The translations under genes and the position numbers were made by a program. The notes beneath the pieces are model-generated. The model searched no databases and was not told where the DNA came from. It saw only the letters and a list, made by a program, of their open reading frames with translations. From positions 108,689 to 130,817 of the forward strand of contig JAMPED010000003.1 in assembly GCA_023665325.1 (NCBI GenBank): DNA of 22,129 nucleotides, read 5' to 3'. This DNA comes from Acetobacter sp. GTDB lineage: Bacteria; Pseudomonadota; Alphaproteobacteria; RF32; CAG-239. Below, in pieces: positions 8,602-17,285 of the stretch (position 1 is the first letter of the stretch; each line of letters starts with the position of its first letter).

Positions 8602-9804
8602 ATGTTTCACCCTGAATATATTGCTCCGGAAAAACTTATTAACAATAATAAAGATATTGTACAACTATTTAAACTTGTTGAAAAACACGGTGGTGTTTTA
8701 CGCTTTGTTGGTGGTGCTGTGAGAGATGCTATTGCTGGTGTTGTACGCAAAGATATTGATTTAGTAACAGATTTATCTCCTTCCGAGTTTTCTGATATGT
8801 GCGATGATGAAGGTTTGCGATGTGTTCCCATTGGAATTCAATTTTTCACAATTGGTGTTATTATCAACAGTAGTTTTTTTAAGGTTACGTCCCTGTCTTC
8901 CGAAGAAGAAAGCAATAAAGATGAATGGAAAGTTGATGCTGCAAATCGTGATCTCACTATTAACGCAGTATATGCCGATGAAAAAGGTAATGTTTTTGAC
9001 TATTATAATGGTATTGATGATTTAGAAAATGGTGTTATTAAGTTTATCGGTAACCCACAAGAAACAATAGCCTATGATTACATTCGCATTATGCGTTTCT
9101 TCCGTTTTTGCGCTATGTTTGGAAAAAAAATTGATAAAAAATCGCTTAATGCCTGCATTGAATGCAAAGCTTTATTGAAAAGAGTTTCTGCAGATAAAAT
9201 CAAAGAAGAATTATTTAAAATTCTTATGGCTCCATATGCTGTACAAGCATTAAAACTTATTTTTGAAAATGGAATTTTAGACTTTCTAATTGCTCCACCA
9301 AAAAATATTAGCAATTTGGAAAAACTTGATAGTTTGGTTAGATTTCTTTGTATTGAAAAAAATATTATTCGTCGTATTTATGTTATGTTTGAGCCTGATA
9401 GTAAACGTGCTGGCAGACTTGCCGATATTTTTCGATTAAATAAGGAGCAAAAAGATTATCTTTTAGCTCTTAGTAAAGCTAAATTAACACAAAAAAGCTT
9501 TAAAGACAGTGTTTCCACCAATAAAGCAATTTACCAATATGGAAAAGATATTTGTCGTGATAAATGGATTTATTTAAATTTAGATTCAGAAAAAAGTGAG
9601 CAATTAAAAAAAGATTTAAATACACTGGATTCTACACCTATTCCTAATTTTCCACTTAATGGAAAAGATCTTATAAGTATTGGAGCAGATGTTAAATTTA
9701 TAGGATTATATCTCGATGTTTTAAAAAAAGAATGGTTCGAGAATGGATGCTGCAGCTCTAAAAATTTACTTATTCAAAAATATCAAGAAATCTTCAATGC
9801 TTAA
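8602..9804 (+). CDS. cca: CCA tRNA nucleotidyltransferase / poly(A) polymerase family
   Basis: Adds or repairs the 3' CCA end of tRNAs. It is a class II nucleotidyltransferase of 400 residues. Visible parts are the nucleotide-transfer core GGAVRD (37-42) and the metal-binding carboxylates in KDIDLVTD (Asp51, Asp53), the RDLTINA segment (116-122) followed by DYYNGIDDLENGVI, and the nucleotide-template helix DYIRIMRFFRFCAMFG (159-174). The loop between the core and RDLTINA is shorter than in many alphaproteobacterial homologues. Poly(A) polymerases share this fold, but the single copy and the alphaproteobacterial setting favour CCA addition. A ribosome site GAGGA sits just before the ATG. A TATAAT hexamer lies at 8537-8542 without a convincing -35 box. 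The gene stands alone. Confidence 0.93.
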   Translation: MFHPEYIAPEKLINNNKDIVQLFKLVEKHGGVLRFVGGAVRDAIAGVVRKDIDLVTDLSPSEFSDMCDDEGLRCVPIGIQFFTIGVIINSSFFKVTSLSSEEESNKDEWKVDAANRDLTINAVYADEKGNVFDYYNGIDDLENGVIKFIGNPQETIAYDYIRIMRFFRFCAMFGKKIDKKSLNACIECKALLKRVSADKIKEELFKILMAPYAVQALKLIFENGILDFLIAPPKNISNLEKLDSLVRFLCIEKNIIRRIYVMFEPDSKRAGRLADIFRLNKEQKDYLLALSKAKLTQKSFKDSVSTNKAIYQYGKDICRDKWIYLNLDSEKSEQLKKDLNTLDSTPIPNFPLNGKDLISIGADVKFIGLYLDVLKKEWFENGCCSSKNLLIQKYQEIFNA

Positions 9805-10060
9805 TTTTATATAAGAAGCTGACTATTTGTTCATTACGTTAATTATATCTTGTTAAAGATATAAATTATTATCTCATATTATGATATATATAAAATCTTA
9901 GCTAAAACAATACCTTATTATATTCTTATTTTTTTTAATTTCTAGTTAGATAATTTTCTTTTTTTGACCATTCATACTGTCGAACTTCATTTTCTTTTCT
10001 ATGCAAAAAAAATATGCCAAATTTTAAATAAGGCATATTTTCAAACTTTGATAAAATATT
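9805..10060. other. Intergenic gap between cca and parB (tail to tail)
   Basis: A 256-base AT-rich gap between two converging genes. A weak hairpin (TTATATCTT at 9843-9851 with AAGATATAA at 9856-9864, loop GTTA) lies 39 bases after the cca stop but has no T-run after it. The convincing element is the hairpin at 10009-10041, listed separately. Apart from these I see no gene, tRNA-like fold or repeat; a 65-codon open frame starting at 9964 runs antisense into parB and is not credible. Confidence 0.6.
10005..10041. terminator. Bidirectional Rho-independent terminator, cca/parB
   Basis: AAAATATGCC at 10009-10018 pairs perfectly with GGCATATTTT at 10032-10041 around a 13-base loop. On the minus strand the stem is followed by a run of eight U residues (complement of 10005-10012), making a good terminator 20 bases after the parB stop. 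On the plus strand the stem itself ends in four T residues, so it may also stop cca transcripts. Confidence 0.7.
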
Positions 10061-10951
10061 TTAGGCTCTATTTCTTTCTAATAATTCTAGAATACTATTT
10101 AGTTCTGCTGGATTTTTATATTCTATCATTACACGCCCCATATCATTATCTTTTGCGTTAATTTTAACTTTTAATCCAATATTTTTAGTTAAATCTCTTT
10201 CCAACTCTTTTAAACTGGGATCTTTTTTTATACTACGGTTAATTTGTTCAATTTTATGATTTTTGATATTATTAACTAATTCTTCAGTTTGTCGCACACT
10301 TAAACCACGAGAAATTATTTTTTGAGCTATCTCTTCCGCATTTTCTAATCCAACTAATGCGCGTGCGTGTCCTGCTGTCAGTTGATTATTTTTCAACATT
10401 TCTTTAATTGCTTCAGGTAGTCCCAAAAGACGTAGGCTATTCGTTATATAGCTCCTTGATTTACCAACAATTTTAGATAATATTTCGTGTGTATGTGAAA
10501 ATTCCATAATCAGACGGTTAAACCCTTCTGCTTCTTCTATTGGTGATAAATTTTCGCGCAACAGATTTTCAACCAGCGCTACCTCAAGGACTTCTTGATT
10601 ATCTAAGTCTTTTTCAATAACAGGAACTTCAGATAATCCTGCAAGTTTAGCTGCGCGCCATCGACGCTCACCTGCAATAATTTCATATCCATTATCACAC
10701 TTTCTTACAATAAGCGGCTGTAATACACCTTTTTCACAAATAGAATTTACCAATGCATTTAATGCATCTTGATTAAATTCTTTACGTGGTTGATATTGAC
10801 TTGGTGTCAGACAATTTATTTGCAATAATTTTATTCCAGATTCTGTATTCTCTTTGGTTGTATTGATGGAATCTAAATTAAAACTTAAATCATCATCACC
10901 TAAAAGTGCTTCTAACCCTCTACCTAATCCGTGTTTTTTATTTGTTGACAT
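10061..10951 (-). CDS. parB: Chromosome partitioning protein ParB (CTP-dependent clamp)
   Basis: Binds parS sites next to the origin and spreads over them as a CTP-loaded sliding clamp, forming the segregation complex moved by ParA. The 296 residues show the ParA-stimulating N-terminus [13 protein letters not shown] (6-18), the CTP-binding fold with [10 protein letters not shown] (50-59) and GERRWRA (94-100), then [10 protein letters not shown] (128-137), a helix-turn-helix near 157-175 ([19 protein letters not shown]), TAGHARAL, and a C-terminal dimerisation helix. In most ParBs the third motif reads ENxQR; here the Gln is Leu131. One base separates it from parA, and AAGGAG lies just before the ATG. 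Candidate target sites are at 12299, 12756 and 14814. Confidence 0.97.
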   Translation of the reverse strand: MSTNKKHGLGRGLEALLGDDDLSFNLDSINTTKENTESGIKLLQINCLTPSQYQPRKEFNQDALNALVNSICEKGVLQPLIVRKCDNGYEIIAGERRWRAAKLAGLSEVPVIEKDLDNQEVLEVALVENLLRENLSPIEEAEGFNRLIMEFSHTHEILSKIVGKSRSYITNSLRLLGLPEAIKEMLKNNQLTAGHARALVGLENAEEIAQKIISRGLSVRQTEELVNNIKNHKIEQINRSIKKDPSLKELERDLTKNIGLKVKINAKDNDMGRVMIEYKNPAELNSILELLERNRA

Positions 10952-10952
10952 T

Positions 10953-11723
10953 CTATATCTCCTTTTCTCTTTTTAAAACTTCTTTAGCTAAGCTTAAATA
11001 GGCTTTAGCACCGGTACTTTTGAAGTCATATATCAACACAGGCTGTCCGTGTGATGGAGCTTCTGATATGCGCACACTACGCGGAATGACTGTTTTATAT
11101 ACTTTGGCACCAAAATATTTTCTCACATCATTTTCTACCATTTGACTCAGATTATTTCTTTTATCAAACATTGTTAAAACGATTCCTTGCAAATCTAATT
11201 TTGAATTAAAATTCTTTTTAATTATGTTTATATTTTTTATTAAGTCTGTTAGTCCCTCTAGTGCTAAAAACTCACTTTGTAATGGGACAATTACGGAATC
11301 AGAAGATACTAGAGCATTTACAGTTATTAAATTTAGAGATGGCGGACAATCAATAAGAATATAGTCATATTTATTATTTAGAGCATTAAGAGCATTTTTT
11401 AAAACAAACTCCCTTTTATTAACATCTATCAATTCAATTTCAGCGGCAGCTAATGCTGGAGCTGAGGGTAATATATCAAACTTTTTGATTTCTGTTTTAA
11501 CAATAGCATCTTCAGCTTTGCAATTATTTATCATTAGATCGTATGTAGAAAAGAGGCATTTATTTTTATTTATACCTAACGATGTAGTTGCATTGCCCTG
11601 AGGATCCATATCTAAAATAAGTACTTTTTTACCAATTGCAGCCATTGCTGTAGCAATATTTACAGCCGTTGTTGTTTTACCTACTCCACCTTTACGGTTT
11701 GCAATAGATATAACTTTTACCAT
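10953..11723 (-). CDS. parA: Chromosome partitioning ATPase ParA
   Basis: Walker-type ATPase that binds nucleoid DNA and pulls ParB-parS complexes apart as ParB triggers ATP hydrolysis. The deviant Walker A box is KGGVGKTTT (11-19) with signature Lys11 and catalytic Lys16. The switch region LILDMDPQGN (35-44) and Walker B-like DYILIDCPPSL follow. At 256 residues without an N-terminal DNA-binding extension, it is a chromosomal (Soj-like, type Ib) ParA and not a plasmid type Ia protein. The start overlaps the rsmG stop by seven bases and is preceded by GGAGA. The order mnmG-rsmG-parA-parB is the classic origin-proximal cluster. Confidence 0.97.
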   Translation of the reverse strand: MVKVISIANRKGGVGKTTTAVNIATAMAAIGKKVLILDMDPQGNATTSLGINKNKCLFSTYDLMINNCKAEDAIVKTEIKKFDILPSAPALAAAEIELIDVNKREFVLKNALNALNNKYDYILIDCPPSLNLITVNALVSSDSVIVPLQSEFLALEGLTDLIKNINIIKKNFNSKLDLQGIVLTMFDKRNNLSQMVENDVRKYFGAKVYKTVIPRSVRISEAPSHGQPVLIYDFKSTGAKAYLSLAKEVLKREKEI

Positions 11724-12340
11724 TTTTTTCTCCTTATATTACTTATACTCAAGATATGTCCAGAAGTATTGGTAATGCTTTGTACTACATTACAATCAAA
11801 TAACCATTGTTGTTTCGCTTCTTTTACTTCTACTTCCCAATTTTCACCTTTTGGGAAAATTAAGTTTGTTTTGCTATTACAGAACGGATACGAATATTCT
11901 AAAAGTTTAGAAAGCGAAGCAAGAGCTCTTGATGAAATAATGTCTACATCTGATATTTTTAAGTTTTCAATACGATTATGACAAACTGTAACATTATCTA
12001 GTTTTAATTCTGTTTTTACAACATTCAAAAATGTGGCTTTTTTTCCAATACTTTCAACCAAATTTATTTTTAATTCTGAAAATAGCTGTTCGGCCATTAT
12101 TGCCAATACAATAGCTGGAAAACCTGCACCAGAACCGAAATCATAGAGTACTTTATCCGCCGGCTTTATAAATTGTACCAACTGCACAGAATCCAATATA
12201 TGTCGTGTCCAGATATCACTAACAGAGGATTTACTGACTAAATTAAATTTATTATTCCACTCCTTAACCAAAGCTTCATAATGTTTTAATTTTTCCATTG
12301 TTTCACGTGAAACATTGTATGTTTTCAAAATATCATTCAT
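11717..12340 (-). CDS. rsmG: 16S rRNA (guanine-527-N7) methyltransferase RsmG (GidB)
   Basis: SAM-dependent enzyme that methylates N7 of G527 in 16S rRNA; loss gives low-level streptomycin resistance in other bacteria. The 207-residue length is usual. Family landmarks are WNNKFNLVS (28-36), IWTRHILDS (43-51) and the SAM loop DFGSGAGFPA (67-76), in which the usual final Gly is Ala. A later acidic and basic segment leads to ISSRALASLSKLLEY and FPKG. Residues 10-14 (VSRET) are encoded by a perfect parS palindrome at 12299-12314, so this gene also carries a ParB-binding site. A gap of 118 bases separates it from mnmG, and it overlaps the parA start by seven bases. Confidence 0.96.
   Translation of the reverse strand: MNDILKTYNVSRETMEKLKHYEALVKEWNNKFNLVSKSSVSDIWTRHILDSVQLVQFIKPADKVLYDFGSGAGFPAIVLAIMAEQLFSELKINLVESIGKKATFLNVVKTELKLDNVTVCHNRIENLKISDVDIISSRALASLSKLLEYSYPFCNSKTNLIFPKGENWEVEVKEAKQQWLFDCNVVQSITNTSGHILSISNIRRKKW
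12299..12314. promoter_or_regulatory. parS site 1 (ParB-binding palindrome) inside rsmG
   Basis: TGTTTCACGTGAAACA, a 16-base perfect palindrome identical to the universal chromosomal parS consensus. It lies in codons 10-14 of rsmG, 1.35 kb upstream of the parB start. Confidence 0.95.
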
Positions 12341-12458
12341 AGCGGTTATAATATTTTACTAAAAATTATTTTGTATCAAAAAAACAAGTTATAAACATCA
12401 AAACAATATTGTTGTTTCATTTCAGTATTATGTTTTTTTTATAATAAATCTTATTTTA
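12341..12458. other. Gap between mnmG and rsmG
   Basis: A 118-base AT-rich gap. It contains the 12-base palindrome AACAATATTGTT (12402-12413) and several A/T runs. No clear terminator or promoter can be called, although on the minus strand a TTGATA and a TAAAAT occur 15 bases apart, which is too close for a confident promoter. rsmG-parA-parB may be co-transcribed with mnmG or have a weak start here. Confidence 0.4.
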
Positions 12459-14300
12459 TTATTTTCTCATATATCCTAAAATAGCAACAATCGCAGCTGG
12501 TGTTATTCCTGATATACGCGCCGCCTCACCTAAAGTTGTCGGTCTAATTTTTTCCAATTTTGCAACAACTTCTCTCGATAAACCACCAATTTGTGAATAA
12601 TCTATATCTTTATTTATTTGTATATTTTCATCCTTTTTAAATATTTCAATGTCTGCGTTTTGTCTTTTCATATATCCATCATATTTAGATTCTATACATA
12701 TTTGTTCATAAACAGCATCGTCAACATCAAAAAATTCGGGGGCTATATTATTAATTGTTTCACGTGAAACATCGTTACACCCCATAAGAACAAATAAGCT
12801 TTTTCTCTCTCCTTCTTTTTTGAGCGGTAAATTATATTTTTCTATCTCACTATTTTTTATAAATCTACATTTAGCAAATTCACGTTTTTTTTCAAGTTGC
12901 TCCATTTTTACTTTAAATACACTGTAACGATTTTGTGATACACACCCAATTTTATACCCCTTTTCAGTTAATCTAATATCTGCATTATCAGCACGTAAAT
13001 GCAAGCGATATTCAGAACGCGATGTAAACATACGATAAGGCTCATCAACACCTTTTGTTATTAAGTCATCAACCATCACCCCTATATACCCTTCACTTCT
13101 ATCTATAGAGAAACCATCTGCTTTTTTCACAAATAATGCAGCATTTATTCCCGCTAAAACACCCTGTGCTGCAGCTTCCTCATATCCGGTTGTTCCGTTA
13201 ATTTGACCAGCTAAATACAAACCATCAATTTTCTTTAAGCCTAAAAATTTATTTAATTCCAACGGATCAACATAATCATATTCAATAGCATAAGCAGGTC
13301 TTAATATCTCAACATTCTCCAATCCTTTAATCGTATGAATAAATGCATCTTGTATATCCGCTGGCAACGATGTAGATATTCCATTAGGATATACAACATT
13401 TGTATTATATCCCTCTGGTTCAAGAAAAATTTGATGACTTGTTCGGTCTGCAAATTTTACTAATTTATCTTCGATACTTGGACAATAACGCGGCCCCACA
13501 CCAGTTATCAACCCCGAAAATAATGCGCATTTTGAAAAATTATCACGAATAATTTTATGTGTTTCTTCATTTGTATGTGTGATATAGCATTTTATTTGTT
13601 GTTGTTTTATCTCTTCTGTTAAAAAAGAAAAAGCTACAGGTTTATCATCACCATTTTGTTCTTCTAATATTTCCCAATTTATTGTCTCACCATTTAAACG
13701 AGCAGGCGTACCTGTTTTTAATCGTCCAACTTTAACTCCTTTTTCCTTTAAATACGATGTTATACCAGTACAACTAACATCACCTACGCGTCCTCCTATT
13801 GTTGTTTTATGACCTGTAAACATTACGCCATTAAGAAATGTACCCACTGTTAACACAACCGCATCTGCATAGTATTCTATATTTTCAGAAGTGCGTACTC
13901 CTATTATTTTTTTATCTTGAAAAATGAGTCCTTCAACAGCTCCTTCTATCAGACTTAAGTTTTTTTGCTTTTTTAACAGTTGCTGCATTTCTTCTTTATA
14001 TAGTGAACGATCAGCTTGCGCGCGTGGACCACGAACTGCAGGTCCTTTAGATGAATTTAGCATTCGAAATTGTATACCAGCTTTATCAATGACCCTTGCC
14101 ATCAATCCATCTAATGCATCAACCTCTCTTACTAGATGCCCTTTACCCAATCCACCTATTGCAGGATTACAAGACATTTCCCCTATTGTTGCAATTTTAT
14201 GTGTTATTAACGCAGTTTTTACGCCCATTCTAGCGGCTGCTGAAGCTGCTTCACATCCAGCGTGTCCTCCGCCAATAACTAAAACATCATATTTATTCAT
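12459..14300 (-). CDS. mnmG: tRNA uridine-5-carboxymethylaminomethyl modification enzyme MnmG (GidA)
   Basis: FAD-dependent partner of MnmE that puts the (carboxymethyl)aminomethyl group on the wobble uridine U34 of several tRNAs. I place the start at 14300, giving 613 residues: [19 protein letters not shown] begins directly with the FAD fold, AGAAGG lies five bases upstream, and a good promoter is at 14332-14359. The open frame continues 35 codons further upstream (to 14405), but that part crosses the promoter and resembles nothing in the family. Other landmarks are [30 protein letters not shown] [25 protein letters not shown], and the C-terminal MnmE-binding domain with GGLSREV and the run [19 protein letters not shown] perfect parS sits within its 3' half at 12756-12771. 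mnmE lies 1.5 kb upstream, beyond a plus-strand gene. Confidence 0.97.
   Translation of the reverse strand: MNKYDVLVIGGGHAGCEAASAAARMGVKTALITHKIATIGEMSCNPAIGGLGKGHLVREVDALDGLMARVIDKAGIQFRMLNSSKGPAVRGPRAQADRSLYKEEMQQLLKKQKNLSLIEGAVEGLIFQDKKIIGVRTSENIEYYADAVVLTVGTFLNGVMFTGHKTTIGGRVGDVSCTGITSYLKEKGVKVGRLKTGTPARLNGETINWEILEEQNGDDKPVAFSFLTEEIKQQQIKCYITHTNEETHKIIRDNFSKCALFSGLITGVGPRYCPSIEDKLVKFADRTSHQIFLEPEGYNTNVVYPNGISTSLPADIQDAFIHTIKGLENVEILRPAYAIEYDYVDPLELNKFLGLKKIDGLYLAGQINGTTGYEEAAAQGVLAGINAALFVKKADGFSIDRSEGYIGVMVDDLITKGVDEPYRMFTSRSEYRLHLRADNADIRLTEKGYKIGCVSQNRYSVFKVKMEQLEKKREFAKCRFIKNSEIEKYNLPLKKEGERKSLFVLMGCNDVSRETINNIAPEFFDVDDAVYEQICIESKYDGYMKRQNADIEIFKKDENIQINKDIDYSQIGGLSREVVAKLEKIRPTTLGEAARISGITPAAIVAILGYMRK
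12756..12771. promoter_or_regulatory. parS site 2 inside mnmG
   Basis: TGTTTCACGTGAAACA, again a perfect 16-base match to the parS consensus. It encodes the VSRET of a DVSRETINN segment in the C-terminal third of MnmG and lies 457 bases from site 1. Confidence 0.95.
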
Positions 14301-14331
14301 TTTAACCTTCTTACAATATATTTTTTTTGCG

Positions 14332-14359
14332 ATTTTACTTTTGTTTTCACTTTTTTCAA
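14332..14359 (-). promoter_or_regulatory. Predicted sigma-70 type promoter of mnmG
   Basis: On the minus strand TTGAAA (14359-14354) is followed after 16 bases by TAAAAT (14337-14332). Transcription would start near 14325, about 25 bases before the chosen mnmG ATG. This position argues against the longer open frame that begins at 14405. Confidence 0.55.
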
Positions 14360-14398
14360 GTTTTATTTGCAAAAAACATTTTAATATAAATAAAAGTA

Positions 14399-14427
14399 TT
14401 GACATATATAACTTATAGTTTTATTTA
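14399..14427 (+). promoter_or_regulatory. Possible promoter of the orphan gene at 14461
   Basis: A perfect -35 hexamer TTGACA (14399-14404) is followed after 17 bases by TATTTA (14422-14427), a weak -10. It would give a short leader before the ATG at 14461. The -10 quality makes this tentative. Confidence 0.4.
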
Positions 14428-14460
14428 TTTCTTATATCAACTTTAATTATAGGTGTGACT

Positions 14461-15810
14461 ATGAAATATCAAAAAGTATCTTCCGATAAGTATTCTACTC
14501 TTATTTCTATCATTAACGATAGTAAAAATAATCGTTTTTTTAGTGAATTAGATGCATTGTTAATTAAAAAACGTTTTGAAAATGTCTATGAATTATCATT
14601 AACTGAAAATATTTTGCGAACATCTTCGCATAATTTAACCAGTTCAAATATAAAGAAAATATTGAATATTTTTTTTAAAACAACTTTAACATCAGATATT
14701 AACGAAAAAAGATATTTGTATGAGATAGTAAAGTTAAGTAACTTACCTGCTGAAAAGTTAAATAGAGCGATAAATGCAGAAATGTTATCTACATTGATTT
14801 CATCTTTATCTACCGTTTCACGTGAAACATTTTTTATAAGTTTCGATTTTTTAATATTAAGAATTCTTGATAATTTTATTTTGAAATACAATAATAAACT
14901 TATGTTAAAAGATTTTATAAATGTTAAAAATAATGTATTAAAAAAACTAACGAGAGATAATTATCAAATAGAAAGAAATGAGAAAGAAACAACTTTTCTA
15001 TGCTGGATTGATAGAATTTTGAGTGCTACTATAAATGAAGAAATTACCCCAAATGACTTTATATCTATCAATAAAAAAATATTTGGCTTAACACATAATA
15101 CCATTTATGGATATTGGAAGGTATTGCATTCAACAAATTATTTATTATTACAGCACGAATTTAGTGCTAATGAATCATTAAGAGCTTTCAAAAGAGAGTT
15201 AATGCGCAATATAGAAAATCAATATACCTCTTTTGCATCTAATATAATAGAGATTAAAGAGTTAACTATAGCAATACTAGCCAAAAGAACTCCTAATAAA
15301 GAAGATTTTTACTATTTATTTGATACATTAAAAATTACAGCAAAGCAAAACGAAGAAAATATGCTCTATTGCATTAAGCTGTGTCAATATATAATTGAAC
15401 AAAACAGTTATCAAAATATATTTTGTTATCGTTTTATTCGAAAATATTTTATAGAAATGTTTTATGATATTCTTGACAACTCTTTTAACAATATTGAAAT
15501 TATGAATGAAGAGATTGCTACGCTTATGTCTTTATTTCATATAGATTCATATTTCTGTTTTGATAGGAATGCTATTTTTAAAAATATTATTGATGTTATG
15601 AAAAAAATGAATAATGGTCAAAATAAGCTTAATTATAGCAATTTTTACAAATTTTGTGATGCAATCGATTATATAGTAAGTGAAAATATTGATGTTCTTA
15701 CTTGCAATATTATTGATTATATTAGTTATCAAGATTTAAATAAATCTAAGATAATCCAGCACTTTGATTTATTATTATCTCAAATAAAAGCTTCTTCTAA
15801 AGCAGAGTAA
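14461..15810 (+). CDS. Hypothetical protein, unrecognised, predicted all-helical
   Basis: I do not recognise this 449-residue protein. It has no signal peptide, no clear membrane helix, no glycine-rich nucleotide loop and no cysteine cluster. It is rich in Leu, Ile, Asn, Lys and Phe, and its pattern suggests an alpha-helical repeat-like cytoplasmic protein (for example LSTLISSLSTVSRETFFISF and the region YCIKLCQYIIEQNSYQNIFC). The frame can also open with GTG at 14455, but AGG at 14451-14453 fits the ATG at 14461 better. It is inserted between mnmG and mnmE, on the opposite strand to both. Its stop codon directly abuts that of mnmE with no base between. Residues near 120-124 (VSRET) are encoded by a parS-like site. 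Its uninterrupted 1.35 kb frame and ribosome site support a real gene; the function is unknown. Confidence 0.85.
   Translation: MKYQKVSSDKYSTLISIINDSKNNRFFSELDALLIKKRFENVYELSLTENILRTSSHNLTSSNIKKILNIFFKTTLTSDINEKRYLYEIVKLSNLPAEKLNRAINAEMLSTLISSLSTVSRETFFISFDFLILRILDNFILKYNNKLMLKDFINVKNNVLKKLTRDNYQIERNEKETTFLCWIDRILSATINEEITPNDFISINKKIFGLTHNTIYGYWKVLHSTNYLLLQHEFSANESLRAFKRELMRNIENQYTSFASNIIEIKELTIAILAKRTPNKEDFYYLFDTLKITAKQNEENMLYCIKLCQYIIEQNSYQNIFCYRFIRKYFIEMFYDILDNSFNNIEIMNEEIATLMSLFHIDSYFCFDRNAIFKNIIDVMKKMNNGQNKLNYSNFYKFCDAIDYIVSENIDVLTCNIIDYISYQDLNKSKIIQHFDLLLSQIKASSKAE
14814..14829. promoter_or_regulatory. parS-like site 3 inside the orphan gene
   Basis: CGTTTCACGTGAAACA differs from the parS consensus only at the first, outermost base (C instead of T). 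It is 2.06 kb from site 2 and again encodes VSRET in its host gene. With sites 1 and 2 it makes a cluster of three within 2.5 kb next to parAB. Confidence 0.88.
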
Positions 15811-17142
15811 TTATTTTCCAATACAAAAACTACCAAAAATTTTATCCAAAATTTCATCGATATGGATAGCACCTGTTATTTGCCCAATTGCTCGACAAGA
15901 AAGTCTAATATCTTCGGCTGATAACTCAATTTCTTTATCTAATGAAAAGCTTTGAAGATTGCTTAAGCACTCCTCAAGGCTTTTTCTGTATCTTATTCTG
16001 GTGATTAAAAAATTGGAAGATGATGAAAAATTATCTTTTATACTATCTTGTAAAATAGAAATCAAATCATCTATTCCTTCATTATATTTAGCTGAAATAA
16101 GAAGATGTTTTTTACTCAAAATATCTTTCTTCTGTGTTTCTGAAAGCATATCTGCTTTATTCGCAACAAAAATAATATTTTTATTATTTAAGCTATCTAT
16201 ATTTTTAAATACACCGTTACCATCATATAATGCAATTACAATATCAGCATCTACAATTTTCTGCAAAGCAATATCTATCCCTTGTTTTTCAATAGGGTTT
16301 TCTGTTTCTCTTATACCTGCAGTATCAGTGATAACAACTGGATATCCCCCAATATCTAAGTTAATATCAATAGCATCACGCGTTGTTCCTGCAATATCTG
16401 ATACAATTACAGTATTTCTTTTTGTTAATGTATTTATCAAACTTGATTTTCCAGCATTAGCTTCACCGGCTATAACAATACGAAAACCATTTTTTAATCT
16501 TTCACACACATTGTTTCCTGATAAATGTGCTTTTATTTCCTCTTTAACTTTAAATACAGTGTTTAAAATATCATTATATAAATTTTGAGGAATATCTTCA
16601 TCCGGAAAATCTATATACGCTTCAAGTATTGATAAGACTTTTACCAAATTTTCACGCCAAGAAGAATAGAGATTTTTTAAATTTCCTTCCATTTGGCGTA
16701 ACGCATACTTTTGCTGCTCTTTTGTTTCAGCATCAATCAAATCAGCTAACCCCTCAGCCTCAGTTAAATCCATTTTTTGATTATAAAAAGCACGTTTAGA
16801 AAACTCTCCAGGTTCAGCTAAACGTAATTCTGAAAAACTACTAAGACAATTTAAAACACTGTTTAAAACAGCTTTAGAACCGTGACAATTTATTTCCACA
16901 ACATCTTCACCAGTAAAAGAATGGGGAGCGTTGAAATATATTACGAGTGCTTTATCTAATAATTCCTGTGTTTTTTTATCTTTAATAGGAGTATAATATG
17001 CATTTCTTGGTTTAATTTTAGTTATATCAATATTTGTAATCTCTGAAATAATAGTCAGAGCATCTTTACCAGAAATGCGAATTACAGCAATTCCTGATTT
17101 ACCGAAAACAGTTGATAATGCGTATATTGTTTGATCAGACAT
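15811..17142 (-). CDS. mnmE: tRNA modification GTPase MnmE (TrmE)
   Basis: GTPase partner of MnmG in wobble-U34 modification. I choose the ATG at 17142 (443 residues, beginning MSDQTIYALSTVFGKSGIAV) because AAGGAG lies six bases upstream and this is the family's normal start; the frame also opens at 17190, but that stretch overlaps the predicted promoter. Seen in order: the N-terminal folate-binding domain with IRISG and GEDVVEINCHGS, the LAEPGEFSKRAF segment, then the G domain with G1 GEANAGKSS (226-234), G2 AGTTRD (251-256), G3 DTAG (273-276) and G4 NKAD. The protein ends in the invariant CIGK with the essential cysteine. G1 has Glu-Ala where most have Arg/Lys/Tyr-Pro. It shares no spacing with the convergent gene at its 3' end. 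Confidence 0.97.
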   Translation of the reverse strand: MSDQTIYALSTVFGKSGIAVIRISGKDALTIISEITNIDITKIKPRNAYYTPIKDKKTQELLDKALVIYFNAPHSFTGEDVVEINCHGSKAVLNSVLNCLSSFSELRLAEPGEFSKRAFYNQKMDLTEAEGLADLIDAETKEQQKYALRQMEGNLKNLYSSWRENLVKVLSILEAYIDFPDEDIPQNLYNDILNTVFKVKEEIKAHLSGNNVCERLKNGFRIVIAGEANAGKSSLINTLTKRNTVIVSDIAGTTRDAIDINLDIGGYPVVITDTAGIRETENPIEKQGIDIALQKIVDADIVIALYDGNGVFKNIDSLNNKNIIFVANKADMLSETQKKDILSKKHLLISAKYNEGIDDLISILQDSIKDNFSSSSNFLITRIRYRKSLEECLSNLQSFSLDKEIELSAEDIRLSCRAIGQITGAIHIDEILDKIFGSFCIGK

Positions 17143-17161
17143 TTTATACTCCTTTTTATTT

Positions 17162-17190
17162 GTTATAACTTGATGGTTTATATATTTCAA
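17162..17190 (-). promoter_or_regulatory. Predicted sigma-70 type promoter of mnmE
   Basis: On the minus strand TTGAAA (17190-17185) and TATAAC (17167-17162) are separated by exactly 17 bases. Transcription would start near 17155, just upstream of the AAGGAG and the ATG at 17142, which rules out the upstream ATG at 17190 as the normal start. Confidence 0.6.
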
Positions 17191-17285
17191 GCTTTAAATA
17201 CACTGCTTTTATTTATAAAATTTATTATTTTTTTAATTTTCAATTTATACACTTATTAAAAAATCACAAAAGAAGAGAATATATA

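Noticed and set aside
14301..14405. N-terminal extension of 35 residues on MnmG
   Set aside because: The family starts at [12 protein letters not shown]; the extension overlaps a good promoter and the strong ribosome site lies before the inner ATG.
13924..14418. 164-codon plus-strand open frame antisense to the 5' end of mnmG
   Set aside because: It mirrors strongly conserved MnmG codons in another frame and crosses the mnmG start and promoter; it has no protein-like features of its own.
14455..14460. GTG start two codons upstream of the orphan gene ATG
   Set aside because: It leaves almost no spacing to the AGG ribosome site, which is correctly placed for the ATG at 14461.
15959..16588. 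209-codon plus-strand open frame antisense to mnmE
   Set aside because: Lies entirely within the well-recognised MnmE G domain; low-complexity Ser/Leu/Ile composition typical of an antisense shadow.
17143..17190. N-terminal extension of 16 residues on MnmE
   Set aside because: The predicted -35 and -10 boxes lie within it and AAGGAG precedes the inner ATG at 17142.
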